Shown here piece by piece: positions 13,075 through 20,026 of a stretch of DNA of 21,056 nt. Source of the stretch: Palsa-506 sp050013415 (GTDB lineage: Bacteria > Actinomycetota > Actinomycetes > Streptosporangiales > Streptosporangiaceae); contig JBEKFH010000035.1 in the NCBI GenBank assembly GCA_050013415.1, forward strand, positions 1 through 21,056, read 5' to 3'. The first letter of the stretch is position 1; each line of letters begins with the position of its first letter. The notes under the pieces were generated by a model. That model saw only the letters and a list, made by a program, of their open reading frames with translations, made no database searches and had not been told where the DNA came from. Both the position numbers and the translations under genes were made by a program.

Positions 13075-14736
13075 ATGTCACTTGCGGAGGAATTGAGGGC
13101 GGAACGGGCGCTCTCGCCGGCGGCGGTGTGGGATGCGGCCGAGGCGCGGCTGGACCGCCCGGTGGAAGCGGGGCTTAACACCGCGCACGAGGCGTGTGAC
13201 CGGTGGCAGAGCGACCGGGGGCGGCTGGCCCTGATCGTGTCTCATCCCGATGGCCGCAGTGAGCGGTGGACCTACGCGGAACTCAGCCGCGCCTCACGTC
13301 GTTTCGCCAACGCCCTGAAGGCGGCGGGCCTGCGCCGGGGTGACCGCTTCGCCGCCGTCCTGACCCGGCAGGTCGAGACGCAGATCTGCTGCCTGGCCGC
13401 CTGGCGCGCGGGCCTCATCTACACGCCGATGTTTGTGGGTTTCGGCCCTGACGCGCTGGCCGCCCGGTTGAACGCTGCTGATGTGCCCGCGGTGGTGGTG
13501 GATTATCGTTACCGAGATCTTCTTGAGCAGGCCCGGGCGCTGGTGCGGCGCGACCTGGTCGTGTTCAGCGTGGCCGGCCCCGGCGGACGGGGCATTCACC
13601 CGGGGGACCGGAGCGTCTGGTCGGAGATCGACCGCTACGGGCCGGATTTCCACACCGCCCGGACCGCCGCATCCGACCCGGCCACGCTCATCTTCACCAG
13701 CGGTACGACTGGTGCTCCCAAGGGGTGTATCCAGCCCCATTCACTGGTGCTCGGGCTCCAGCCCTTTCTGCGGCACACGTTCGCCTTGCAGGGCCCGGAC
13801 ATGCTCTTCGCCGGCGCCGACCCTGGCTGGTCCTATGGCCTGTACACCACGGGGGCGGCTGTCATGGCGCTCGGAGCGTGCCGCGTCATCCATACCGGGG
13901 ACTTCGAGCCCCGTGCCTGGCTGGGCGTCCTCGAGCGGGAGCAGGTGACATACGTGTCCGCGGCCCCGACCGCCTACCGCCAGGTAGCCCAGGCGGCCCG
14001 CAGATACGGGCTCGCGTCGTCGGTGCGCGGGGCCACCTCAGCCGGGGAACCCCTCGACGCGTCACTGGTCTCGTCATGGCAGGCGATCGGGGGCGGTGAC
14101 CTGCAGGACAGCTACGGCCAAAGCGAATCCGGGATGCTGCTCGCCAACCTCGCCTTCGAGCAGCGGGCCATCGTCCCGGGTAGCCTGTCCTCGGTGGTTC
14201 CCGGGTTCGACGTGGCCCTGGTGGACGAGCGCGGGGAGCCAGCCGAGAGCCAGGGGATCCTCGCCCTGCACCAGCCGCGCTACCAGGCCAGCGTGGGCTA
14301 CTGGAACGACGACGAGCGGTGGCGGGAACGCTGGCGTGGGGACTGGTTCCTGACCGGGGACATCTTCCGCCGGGACGACAGCGGGGGCTGGTGCTTCGTC
14401 GGGCGCGCTGACGATCTCATCGTCACCTCCGGCTACAACGTGGGGCCGGCCGAGGTGGAGAGCATTATCCTGGAACAGCCGGGAGTGGCCGACGTCGCTG
14501 TGGTTGCGGCCCCTGACCCGCGCGGCGGCGTCACCGTGCGCGCGGTGATCGTCCCCGACGGCTCGGTCGGGCAGGATCAACTCAAGATCTCGGCGCGTGA
14601 TTCGGTCCGCGCCCGCCTGGGGCGCCACGCTTACCCACGAGTCGTTGACTTCGCCGGCGAACTGCCCCGCACCGAGACCGGCAAGCTGCGCCGCAACGTC
14701 CTGCGCGACAGTTACCAGCCTGGTCAGGCCGGCTGA
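13075..14736 (+). CDS. AMP-forming acyl-CoA synthetase (acyl/aryl-CoA ligase)
   Basis: Activates a carboxylic acid with ATP to an acyl-adenylate and then the CoA thioester. The 553-residue protein carries the adenylate-forming motifs: TSGTTGAPKG at 208-217, YGQSE at 347-351, TGD at 427-429, RADDLI at 444-449 and the C-terminal catalytic lysine in ETGKLRRN (Lys537). ADPGWSYGLY (248-257) is typical of the medium-chain/benzoate-CoA ligase side of the family rather than FadD. ATG 13075 has GGGAGG at 13063-13068. Its TGA shares one base with the ATG of the SDR gene (TGATG), so the two are co-translated. A shared operator motif overlaps its promoter. In the proposed pathway it loads the substrate acid onto CoA; the natural acid is unknown. 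Confidence 0.93.
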   Translation: MSLAEELRAERALSPAAVWDAAEARLDRPVEAGLNTAHEACDRWQSDRGRLALIVSHPDGRSERWTYAELSRASRRFANALKAAGLRRGDRFAAVLTRQVETQICCLAAWRAGLIYTPMFVGFGPDALAARLNAADVPAVVVDYRYRDLLEQARALVRRDLVVFSVAGPGGRGIHPGDRSVWSEIDRYGPDFHTARTAASDPATLIFTSGTTGAPKGCIQPHSLVLGLQPFLRHTFALQGPDMLFAGADPGWSYGLYTTGAAVMALGACRVIHTGDFEPRAWLGVLEREQVTYVSAAPTAYRQVAQAARRYGLASSVRGATSAGEPLDASLVSSWQAIGGGDLQDSYGQSESGMLLANLAFEQRAIVPGSLSSVVPGFDVALVDERGEPAESQGILALHQPRYQASVGYWNDDERWRERWRGDWFLTGDIFRRDDSGGWCFVGRADDLIVTSGYNVGPAEVESIILEQPGVADVAVVAAPDPRGGVTVRAVIVPDGSVGQDQLKISARDSVRARLGRHAYPRVVDFAGELPRTETGKLRRNVLRDSYQPGQAG

Positions 14737-15521
14737 TGGCGGGCGGGGCGCCCAGTGCGGATCCCTTTGACCTGACCGGCCGGGTGGCCCTGGTCACCGG
14801 CGGGAGCCGCGGGATCGGACGCTGCATCAGCGCTGGATTCGCCCAACGGGGCGCGGACGTGGTCATCGCCAGCCGCGACCAGGAGGCCTGCGCGGCGGCC
14901 GCGAGCGACATCGCCGCCGCGACGGGCCGCAAAGCCGTGGGCATCGGCTGCCACGTCGGACAGTGGGTGGACTGCGACCATCTGGTCAGCGCCGCCTGCG
15001 CGGCATTCGGCCGGGTTGACATCCTGGTCAACAACGCAGGGATGTCTCCCCTGTATGAGTCCCTCCCCGAGGTCACCGAGGCGCTGTTCGACAAGGTCCT
15101 GGCGGTCAACCTGCGCGGCCCGTTCCGGCTTGCGTCCCTGCTGGGCCACAGGATGTGCGAGCAGGGTGGCGGTGTGATCATCAACGTGAGCAGCATCGCC
15201 GCCGTGCAGCCTGACATCGCTGCACTGCCCTACGCTCTGGCGAAGGCGGCCCTCAACGCGCTGACCGTCGGGCTGGCCCACGCCCTCGGGCCGACGGTCC
15301 GGGTGAACGGGATCATGCCGGGGCCCATCCTGACCGACGTGAGTGCCTGGTGGGACGGGCCAGCCTTCACCCGGCACGCGCAGACGGAGATTCCCCTGCG
15401 CCGTGGTGGCCAGCCCGGGGAACTCGTCGGGGCCGCGGTCTACCTGGCCAGCCCGGCGGCCAGTTACACCACGGGCGCGATCATCAAGGTCGACGGCGGG
15501 GAGGCCTGGGCTCCGGCGTAG
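14736..15521 (+). CDS. Short-chain dehydrogenase/reductase (SDR)
   Basis: A classical 261-residue NAD(P)-dependent SDR. It has the nucleotide-binding TGGSRGIG at 21-28, NNAG at 99-102, the catalytic Ser in NVSS (152/153), and YALAK with Tyr166 and Lys170. The C-terminal PGPILTD and YTTGAIIKVDGGEAW blocks are also standard. In a CoA-ester pathway it would most simply oxidise a 3-hydroxyacyl-CoA or reduce a 3-ketoacyl-CoA. An Arg at position 47 (ASRD) after strand 2 may hint at NADP, but this is not decisive. It is coupled to the upstream ligase gene. Its 3' end overlaps the convergent nitroreductase gene by 38 bp. Confidence 0.94.
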   Translation: MAGGAPSADPFDLTGRVALVTGGSRGIGRCISAGFAQRGADVVIASRDQEACAAAASDIAAATGRKAVGIGCHVGQWVDCDHLVSAACAAFGRVDILVNNAGMSPLYESLPEVTEALFDKVLAVNLRGPFRLASLLGHRMCEQGGGVIINVSSIAAVQPDIAALPYALAKAALNALTVGLAHALGPTVRVNGIMPGPILTDVSAWWDGPAFTRHAQTEIPLRRGGQPGELVGAAVYLASPAASYTTGAIIKVDGGEAWAPA

Positions 15522-16224
15522 GCTCCGGCGGGCCATCCGCCGGAGCGGCCAGCGGGCGATCCCAGGAGTCCAGGAAGGCCAGCTGTTCGACCGGGGCGCG
15601 GTGCAGCTTCGTGGGGAACGGGGCCGCCGGGTACCCCGCCACTATGTGGCAGGCTGTCGCCCACTCGGCGGGAATGCCCAGAAGTTCCTTGACCTGAGGC
15701 TCGCGGGCGCACAGCAGCGTGGTGAACGTCGTGGCGACGCCGAAAGAACGCAAGGCCAGGCAAAGGTTCTGCGCGATCGGGTAGACCGAGGCCCCGCCGA
15801 CGACCGACAGCCGGCCGAGATCGGTGTCGGTCGGATGGGTGGCGGCGATGTTCACGCACACCACGATGACCGTGGGATGCTCTGCGAAATGAGCAGCGAA
15901 TTGATCCGCGTCGGCCAGCGCCTTGGCCGGGCGGGACATGCCCACCCACGTCGCCTTGGCGACCGTGCCATCCGCCGAGGCCAGCGGGGCCGCCCCGGAG
16001 CGGTTCGCGGACCGGTACGCGGTCCAGGCCGCGGCGTACCACTCGCCGAGCCGGGCGCGGCGTAGAACGTCACGGACGATCACGAAGCGAACCGGCTGCC
16101 GGTTGCCGCCCTGCGGCCCGAACCGCGCCAGCTCCACCGCCTGGTACAGCAGGTCCGGCGGCACCGGGTCCGGCTGGTAGTAGCGGCAGGCGTGTTGCGA
16201 GCGCATCACGTCGCTGAGTTCCAT
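15484..16224 (-). CDS. Nitroreductase-family FMN oxidoreductase
   Basis: A 246-residue flavoprotein of the nitroreductase superfamily. FMN-contacting segments are visible: SQHACRYYQPDPVP near the N-terminus, ARFGPQGGNRQPVRFVIV (33-50), and GGASVYPIAQNLCLALRS with FGVATTFTT (143-169). Members reduce nitro groups, quinones, enones or cofactor-like substrates with NAD(P)H; the substrate is not predictable. ATG 16224 is chosen for its GGAGG site and because MELSDVMRS is the normal family start; a 14-residue upstream extension is unlikely. It is divergent from the MBL hydrolase gene with a shared operator motif between them, so it is probably co-regulated with the cluster. The Pro/Arg-rich C-terminal tail is encoded over the SDR 3' end. 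Confidence 0.92.
   Translation of the reverse strand: MELSDVMRSQHACRYYQPDPVPPDLLYQAVELARFGPQGGNRQPVRFVIVRDVLRRARLGEWYAAAWTAYRSANRSGAAPLASADGTVAKATWVGMSRPAKALADADQFAAHFAEHPTVIVVCVNIAATHPTDTDLGRLSVVGGASVYPIAQNLCLALRSFGVATTFTTLLCAREPQVKELLGIPAEWATACHIVAGYPAAPFPTKLHRAPVEQLAFLDSWDRPLAAPADGPPEPTPEPRPPRRRP
15522..15546. terminator. Perfect hairpin after the SDR stop codon
   Basis: GCTCCGGCGG-style arms, a perfect 10-bp stem with a 5-nt loop, begin one base after the SDR TAG. The sequence also encodes the Pro-rich tail of the convergent nitroreductase. It could end the ligase-SDR transcript, although no U-run follows. Confidence 0.5.
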
Positions 16225-16269
16225 GCCGCCTCCGCCCGTCCTGCATGCCTGGATGATGAACAGCAAATA

Positions 16270-16285
16270 TTGTAGTGATCACTCA
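16270..16285 (-). promoter_or_regulatory. Shared operator motif, copy 2 (nitroreductase / MBL divergent promoter)
   Basis: On the minus strand this reads TGAGTGATCACTACAA, containing a perfect AGTGATCACT palindrome. It overlaps TACAAT, a near-consensus -10 for the nitroreductase. It also lies just upstream of TATCCT (16296-16301), a possible -10 for the MBL hydrolase. One bound protein could therefore control both divergent genes. Confidence 0.7.
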
Positions 16286-16341
16286 ACACAAGAGATATCC
16301 TATCCTCAGCCCAGCAACGTCGCTAGCAAGGGGAACCGGCC

Positions 16342-17244
16342 ATGAGCGAGACCGTGGTGCTCGGGAACGTCACCATTACCCGCGTCGAGGAGTGGCAGGG
16401 CCCGTTCGCCCCGCCTGAGGTCCTGATCCCGGGGACCGAGGCGGCGACGTGGCAGGAGAACCGGTCCTGGCTCTCACCGGATCACTGGGAGGCGGAGGCC
16501 AATCTCATGCGTGCCTGCGTCCAGACCTGGGTGCTGAAAAGCGAAGGCCGGACCATTCTGGTCGATACCGGGGTGGGCAACGGCAAGGCGCGCCCCCACA
16601 TGCAGGAATTCGATCACCTTGATCTCCCTTTCCTGGCATCCCTGGATGCGGCGGGGGTGAAGCCTGCCGACGTCGACATGGTCATCTGCACCCACGCGCA
16701 CATCGACCATGTGGGCTGGAATACCCAGCTGGAAGAGGGGGAGTGGCATCCCACCTTCCCCAACGCGGAATACGTATTCTCGCGAGCCGACATCGAGTTC
16801 TGGAACCCGGTGAACAACTACGAGCGGCGCGGGCAGGCCGTCAACGAGAACGTGTTCGAGGACAGCGTAGAGCCGGTCCTCGAAGCCGGCCTCGGCGTCC
16901 TGTGGGAGGACAGCCGGGTGGTGGACGGGAATCTGCGCATTGACCTGGCCGCCGGGCACACCCCCGGCATGGGCGCCATCACGCTGCGGTCCGGCTCAGA
17001 TCTCGCGGTCTTCGTCGGTGACCTGGCCCACAGCCCGGTGCAGGTGCTCGAGCCCGAGCTGAACAGCTGCTTCTGCGAGGACGAGCGAGCTGCCGTGCGG
17101 ACCCGGCGGCGGCTGCTGTCCTGGGCCGCGGACAACCACGCCCTCGTGCTCCCGGGGCATTTCTGCGGCGGGCACGCCGTCGAGGTGGCCCGGGATGGAG
17201 ACAAGTTCAAGATCACTGGCTGGGGCGGTTTCAGCGGTCAGTGA
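16342..17244 (+). CDS. MBL-fold metallo-hydrolase (lactonase-like)
   Basis: A 300-residue cytosolic metallo-beta-lactamase-fold hydrolase with a complete binuclear metal site: His118, His120, Asp122 and His123 (THAHIDHVGWN), His206 (AAGHTPG), Asp227 (VGDLAHSP) and His273 (LPGHFCGGH). This spacing resembles the branch containing lactonases and methyl parathion hydrolase-type enzymes rather than true beta-lactamases. Which ester or lactone is cut is inference. A purine-rich site (AAGGGGAA) precedes ATG 16342. It is driven from the divergent region holding operator copy 2. Its stop codon lies in one arm of a hairpin shared with the convergent acyl-CoA dehydrogenase gene. Confidence 0.92.
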   Translation: MSETVVLGNVTITRVEEWQGPFAPPEVLIPGTEAATWQENRSWLSPDHWEAEANLMRACVQTWVLKSEGRTILVDTGVGNGKARPHMQEFDHLDLPFLASLDAAGVKPADVDMVICTHAHIDHVGWNTQLEEGEWHPTFPNAEYVFSRADIEFWNPVNNYERRGQAVNENVFEDSVEPVLEAGLGVLWEDSRVVDGNLRIDLAAGHTPGMGAITLRSGSDLAVFVGDLAHSPVQVLEPELNSCFCEDERAAVRTRRRLLSWAADNHALVLPGHFCGGHAVEVARDGDKFKITGWGGFSGQ

Positions 17245-17279
17245 GCCCGGGCTCAGAGGGCCGGATCGGCCGGGCTCAC
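17241..17279. terminator. Bidirectional terminator containing both stop codons
   Basis: GTGAGCCCGG (17241-17250) and CCGGGCTCAC (17270-17279) are perfect 10-bp inverted arms. The TGA of the MBL gene (17242-17244) is in the left arm and the TGA of the minus-strand dehydrogenase (17276-17278) is in the right arm. Confidence 0.75.
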
Positions 17280-18571
17280 GCTCCCGCGGATCCCTCGTCG
17301 AGCAGCCAGGCGAACTGAGCCCGGGCCGCCTGCCGGCGAGTGGGCCGGTGCTCGCTGGGCACCCCGCCCGCCGGCGGCGCGTAATCACGGAGGATGAGCC
17401 GGGCAGCGCTGTCGCGATGCACCTCATCCGGCCCGTCGTACAACCGTGAAGCCCTGGCCGCTCGGTACATCGATTCCAGCGGCAGGTCGGTGCTGTAGCC
17501 GAGTGAGCCGTGGATCTGCACGGCCCGGTCGAGTACGTCGTGCAGGACTGCCGCGCCGAAAAATTTTATGTAGGCAATCTCCTTCCGCGCCGCGGCGAAT
17601 CCCTGCGTATCCGCGATCCACGCCGCGTGCAGCGTCATCAGCCTGGCGGCCTGCATCTGGGCGGCCGACTCGGCGATCCAGCCACGTACCGTCCCCTTCT
17701 CGCCGAGCAGGCTTCCTTGCACGGAGCGGTAGGTCGAGCGCTCACACATCATGTCGAACGCCCGCCGGGCCTGGCCGAGCCAGCGCATGCAGTGGTGGAT
17801 TCGCCCCGGCCCGAGGCGCAGCTGGGCCACGGTGAACCCGGCTCCCTGCTCACCGAGAAGGGCGCCAGCCGGGACCCGTGCGTCGGTGAATGTCATCTCG
17901 GCGTGCGACGGATACTCGCCGTCCCGCGGGCGGGGCTCCTCCATCGAGCCGAGCGGCCGCAGAATCGCCACACCTGGGGTGCCCGCCGGGATGATCAGCT
18001 GCGAGGTCTTGGAATGGCGGGGCGCATGAGGATCGGTTACCGCGGTCACGATGAAGAAATCGGCGATCTGCGCGTTGCTGATGAACCATTTCCGTCCGTT
18101 CACCACCCAGTCCTCGCCGTCCCGCACCGCGGTTGTCGCAAGCTGGGTGGGATCAGCGCCCGCGGTGTCCCGTTCGGTCATCGCGAACGCAGAGTACATG
18201 TCACCAGCGAGCAGCGGCGCCAGCCATCGGCGCTTCTGTTCTGCTGTGCCCGAACGGGCCAGGATCTCGGCATTCCCGGAGTCGGGTGCCTGGTTCCCGA
18301 ACACCAGCGGGCCGAATGGCGACGTACCCAGGATCTCGTGCATGAGGCCGAGCTTGACCTGGCCGAACCCCTTCCCCCCGTGCTCCGGCCCGAGATGGGC
18401 AGCCCACAGCCCACGCGCTTTCACCCACTCCCGCAGCGGAGCGATCGCGCGGCGCAGGTCGGGCCAGGACAGGTCAAGGGTCTCCAACGGCCAGACCTCA
18501 GCGCGGACGAAATCGTTCATCCAGTCCAGGTGCTTCTGAAAGTCCGGGTCGGTGGAGAAATCCCACGTCAT
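17276..18571 (-). CDS. Acyl-CoA dehydrogenase, ACAD10/11-like
   Basis: A 431-residue FAD-dependent acyl-CoA dehydrogenase-family protein. Flavin and substrate motifs: FAMTERDTAGADP (129-141), VNGRKWFISNAQIADFF (157-173) and, near the C-terminus, QIHGSLGYSTDLPLE. Where medium-chain enzymes have the catalytic Glu in YEGT, this protein has YDGPDEVH. An Asp at that point is typical of the ACAD10/ACAD11 branch, in which the domain acts with an APH-like kinase on 4-hydroxyacyl-CoA. ATG 18571 is preferred (GGGAG eight bases upstream) over GTG 18580. It is 42 bp downstream of the APH-like kinase gene and almost certainly co-transcribed with it. Confidence 0.93.
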   Translation of the reverse strand: MTWDFSTDPDFQKHLDWMNDFVRAEVWPLETLDLSWPDLRRAIAPLREWVKARGLWAAHLGPEHGGKGFGQVKLGLMHEILGTSPFGPLVFGNQAPDSGNAEILARSGTAEQKRRWLAPLLAGDMYSAFAMTERDTAGADPTQLATTAVRDGEDWVVNGRKWFISNAQIADFFIVTAVTDPHAPRHSKTSQLIIPAGTPGVAILRPLGSMEEPRPRDGEYPSHAEMTFTDARVPAGALLGEQGAGFTVAQLRLGPGRIHHCMRWLGQARRAFDMMCERSTYRSVQGSLLGEKGTVRGWIAESAAQMQAARLMTLHAAWIADTQGFAAARKEIAYIKFFGAAVLHDVLDRAVQIHGSLGYSTDLPLESMYRAARASRLYDGPDEVHRDSAARLILRDYAPPAGGVPSEHRPTRRQAARAQFAWLLDEGSAGA

Positions 18572-18613
18572 GCACACCACTCCCTTTGCGCGAGTCTGCG
18601 CCCGGTGACGGCG

Positions 18614-19678
18614 TCATGCTGCTGCGATGAGCCGTTCCGCCTGTCCCAGCACCATTCGTGCGAGGCTGCGCAGCTTGTTTCCCGTTCCGCGGGGGGCCTG
18701 GCCGGCGAGTGACCGCACGTAGGTTCCTTCCAGGAGGATGCCGAGCTTGAACGAGGCGAGCACGGTGTACCAGCGGAGAGCCGAAAGGTCCCGGACAGAT
18801 GCGGAGGCATAGCGGGATGCCATCTCGGCTACGCTCGGAAGGCCGCCGGCTGCGGCTAGCGGGCTGCGCCAAAGATCGGCTGCGCCGCCCGGACCAGGCC
18901 AGGTGGCCAGGAGCAGGCCGAGGTCAAGAAGCGGGTCGCCAATGGTGGCCAGCTCCCAGTCGACAATCGCGGCAATCCCGGCCCCGTCGCGGGAAAACAA
19001 GACGTTGGCCAGATGGTAATCACCATGCATTATTCCCGGCGTCCAGGTCCGTGGTGTGCGCTGGTCCAGCCACTCGGCCAGCCCGCCTACCTCCAGCGGC
19101 CCCGATCGCCGGTACTCATCCTGGCGCCTATAGCGGTCCAGCTCCGACATCCACCGCGGCACCTGGCGCTCCAGGAAGCCGTCAGGCCTGCCGAAGGATC
19201 CGAGGCCGCAAGCCCGGTAGTCAATGTCACCTAGTCTGACCAGAGCGTCCACCAGGCTCATCCCCATCTGGTGTCTGACCGCACGGTCGCCAGCGTGCAG
19301 AGCGGGGAGCTCAATGGTGGCGTTGAATCCCTCCACCAGCTCCATAAGGTAGAAGCTGCTGCCGAGCACCGACCCGTCTGGACAGGCACGTATGAGTCTG
19401 GCGTGCGGTACCTCGCTCGCAGCCAGCGCGGTCAGCAGCCGTACCTCCCGCTGGAGGGAACGCTCGCCTCCCGGCCCTGGCTGCCGTGGTCCGCGCCGCA
19501 GCACAAAGGGCCGCCCCGAGCGCGAGAACCGCAGCATCTCGTTCTGGGTGCCGCCGCGCAGCACCTCCACCTCGCTGATCGGCCCGTTCCCCAGCCCCTG
19601 CCCGTCCATCCAGGCCCGCAGTGCAGGGTGATCGAGCGGGCTCTGTGGGACAGGAGGGGAGTCCGGCCAGCCAGGCAT
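18614..19678 (-). CDS. APH/choline-kinase-like phosphotransferase (ACAD10/11-type kinase)
   Basis: A 354-residue protein of the aminoglycoside phosphotransferase fold. The catalytic loop HGDYHLANVLF (His218, Asp220, Asn225) and the metal-binding Asp240 in VDWELATIGDPLLDLG are intact. The N-terminal nucleotide region (RGGTQNEMLRF, FVLRRGP) is present. The DWELATIGDPLLDLG form belongs to kinases linked to acyl-CoA dehydrogenases, not to antibiotic-resistance enzymes. In human ACAD10/ACAD11 and the Pseudomonas lva pathway, such kinases phosphorylate the 4-hydroxy group of a 4-hydroxyacyl-CoA. It is first gene of a two-gene unit with the dehydrogenase. Operator copy 3 is 12 bp before its ATG, and a TACGCT -10-like hexamer suggests a very short or absent leader. 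Confidence 0.93.
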   Translation of the reverse strand: MPGWPDSPPVPQSPLDHPALRAWMDGQGLGNGPISEVEVLRGGTQNEMLRFSRSGRPFVLRRGPRQPGPGGERSLQREVRLLTALAASEVPHARLIRACPDGSVLGSSFYLMELVEGFNATIELPALHAGDRAVRHQMGMSLVDALVRLGDIDYRACGLGSFGRPDGFLERQVPRWMSELDRYRRQDEYRRSGPLEVGGLAEWLDQRTPRTWTPGIMHGDYHLANVLFSRDGAGIAAIVDWELATIGDPLLDLGLLLATWPGPGGAADLWRSPLAAAGGLPSVAEMASRYASASVRDLSALRWYTVLASFKLGILLEGTYVRSLAGQAPRGTGNKLRSLARMVLGQAERLIAAA

Positions 19679-19690
19679 GCCTCAGCGTAT

Positions 19691-19706
19691 CAAGCGATCA
19701 CTACAC
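19691..19706 (+). promoter_or_regulatory. Shared operator motif, copy 3 (kinase promoter)
   Basis: CAAGCGATCACTACAC, differing from copy 1 at one of 16 positions. It ends 12 bp upstream of the minus-strand kinase start codon, so a bound protein would sit on the promoter. Confidence 0.7.
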
Positions 19707-19801
19707 AATCGCGTGATCCGCTATCGCAGTGGTCGCCGGCATCACCCTGTAGCGCTTCAAAACTAATCGCATGACGTCTGACCTGGTGTTCATGAGATCA
19801 G

Positions 19802-19867
19802 CTACGCCGCGTGAAAGTACTCGCTGATCAGGCCGCCGAGCACCTTCCGCCGTGTCCGTGGCCATGA
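19802..19867 (-). pseudogene. C-terminal remnant of an integrase-type transposase
   Basis: On the minus strand, a frame ending at TAG (19802-19804) reads WPRTRRKVLGGLISEYFHAA. It resembles RIRRQARVGGLINEYRLVA at the right edge of the window, so both look like ends of one transposase family. Only about 20 residues remain before the IS21 end repeats begin. The family assignment rests on this short motif. Confidence 0.4.
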
Positions 19868-19930
19868 GAAAGTCCCCGGGTGTGGCCAGGTCTAGGTCCC
19901 CGCTGGCGGCCAGTTAAAAGTCCCCATCCC
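19866..19930 (+). repeat. IS21-type left end with multiple terminal repeats
   Basis: Three spaced copies of a GTCCCC-containing repeat are seen: AGTCCCCGGGTGTGGCCAGG (19871-19890), AGGTCCCCGCTGGCGGCCAG (19894-19913) and AAAGTCCCCATCCC (19917-19930). Multiple short repeats at the end are typical transposase-binding sites of IS21-family elements. The exact outer boundary is not certain. Confidence 0.65.
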
Positions 19931-20026
19931 TCGCGTGTCGCCGGGTGTCTTGGGCCCCGGGCGGTGGCGGTGCGAGCCAGTCACTGCACCGCCCGGGGGG
20001 CTTTGTTGAAATCTGCGAGGGAACGC

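Noticed and set aside
18614..19678. Aminoglycoside resistance gene
   Set aside because: The fold is shared, but the DWELATIGDPLLDLG signature and the adjacent ACAD10/11-like dehydrogenase indicate an acyl-CoA-related kinase.
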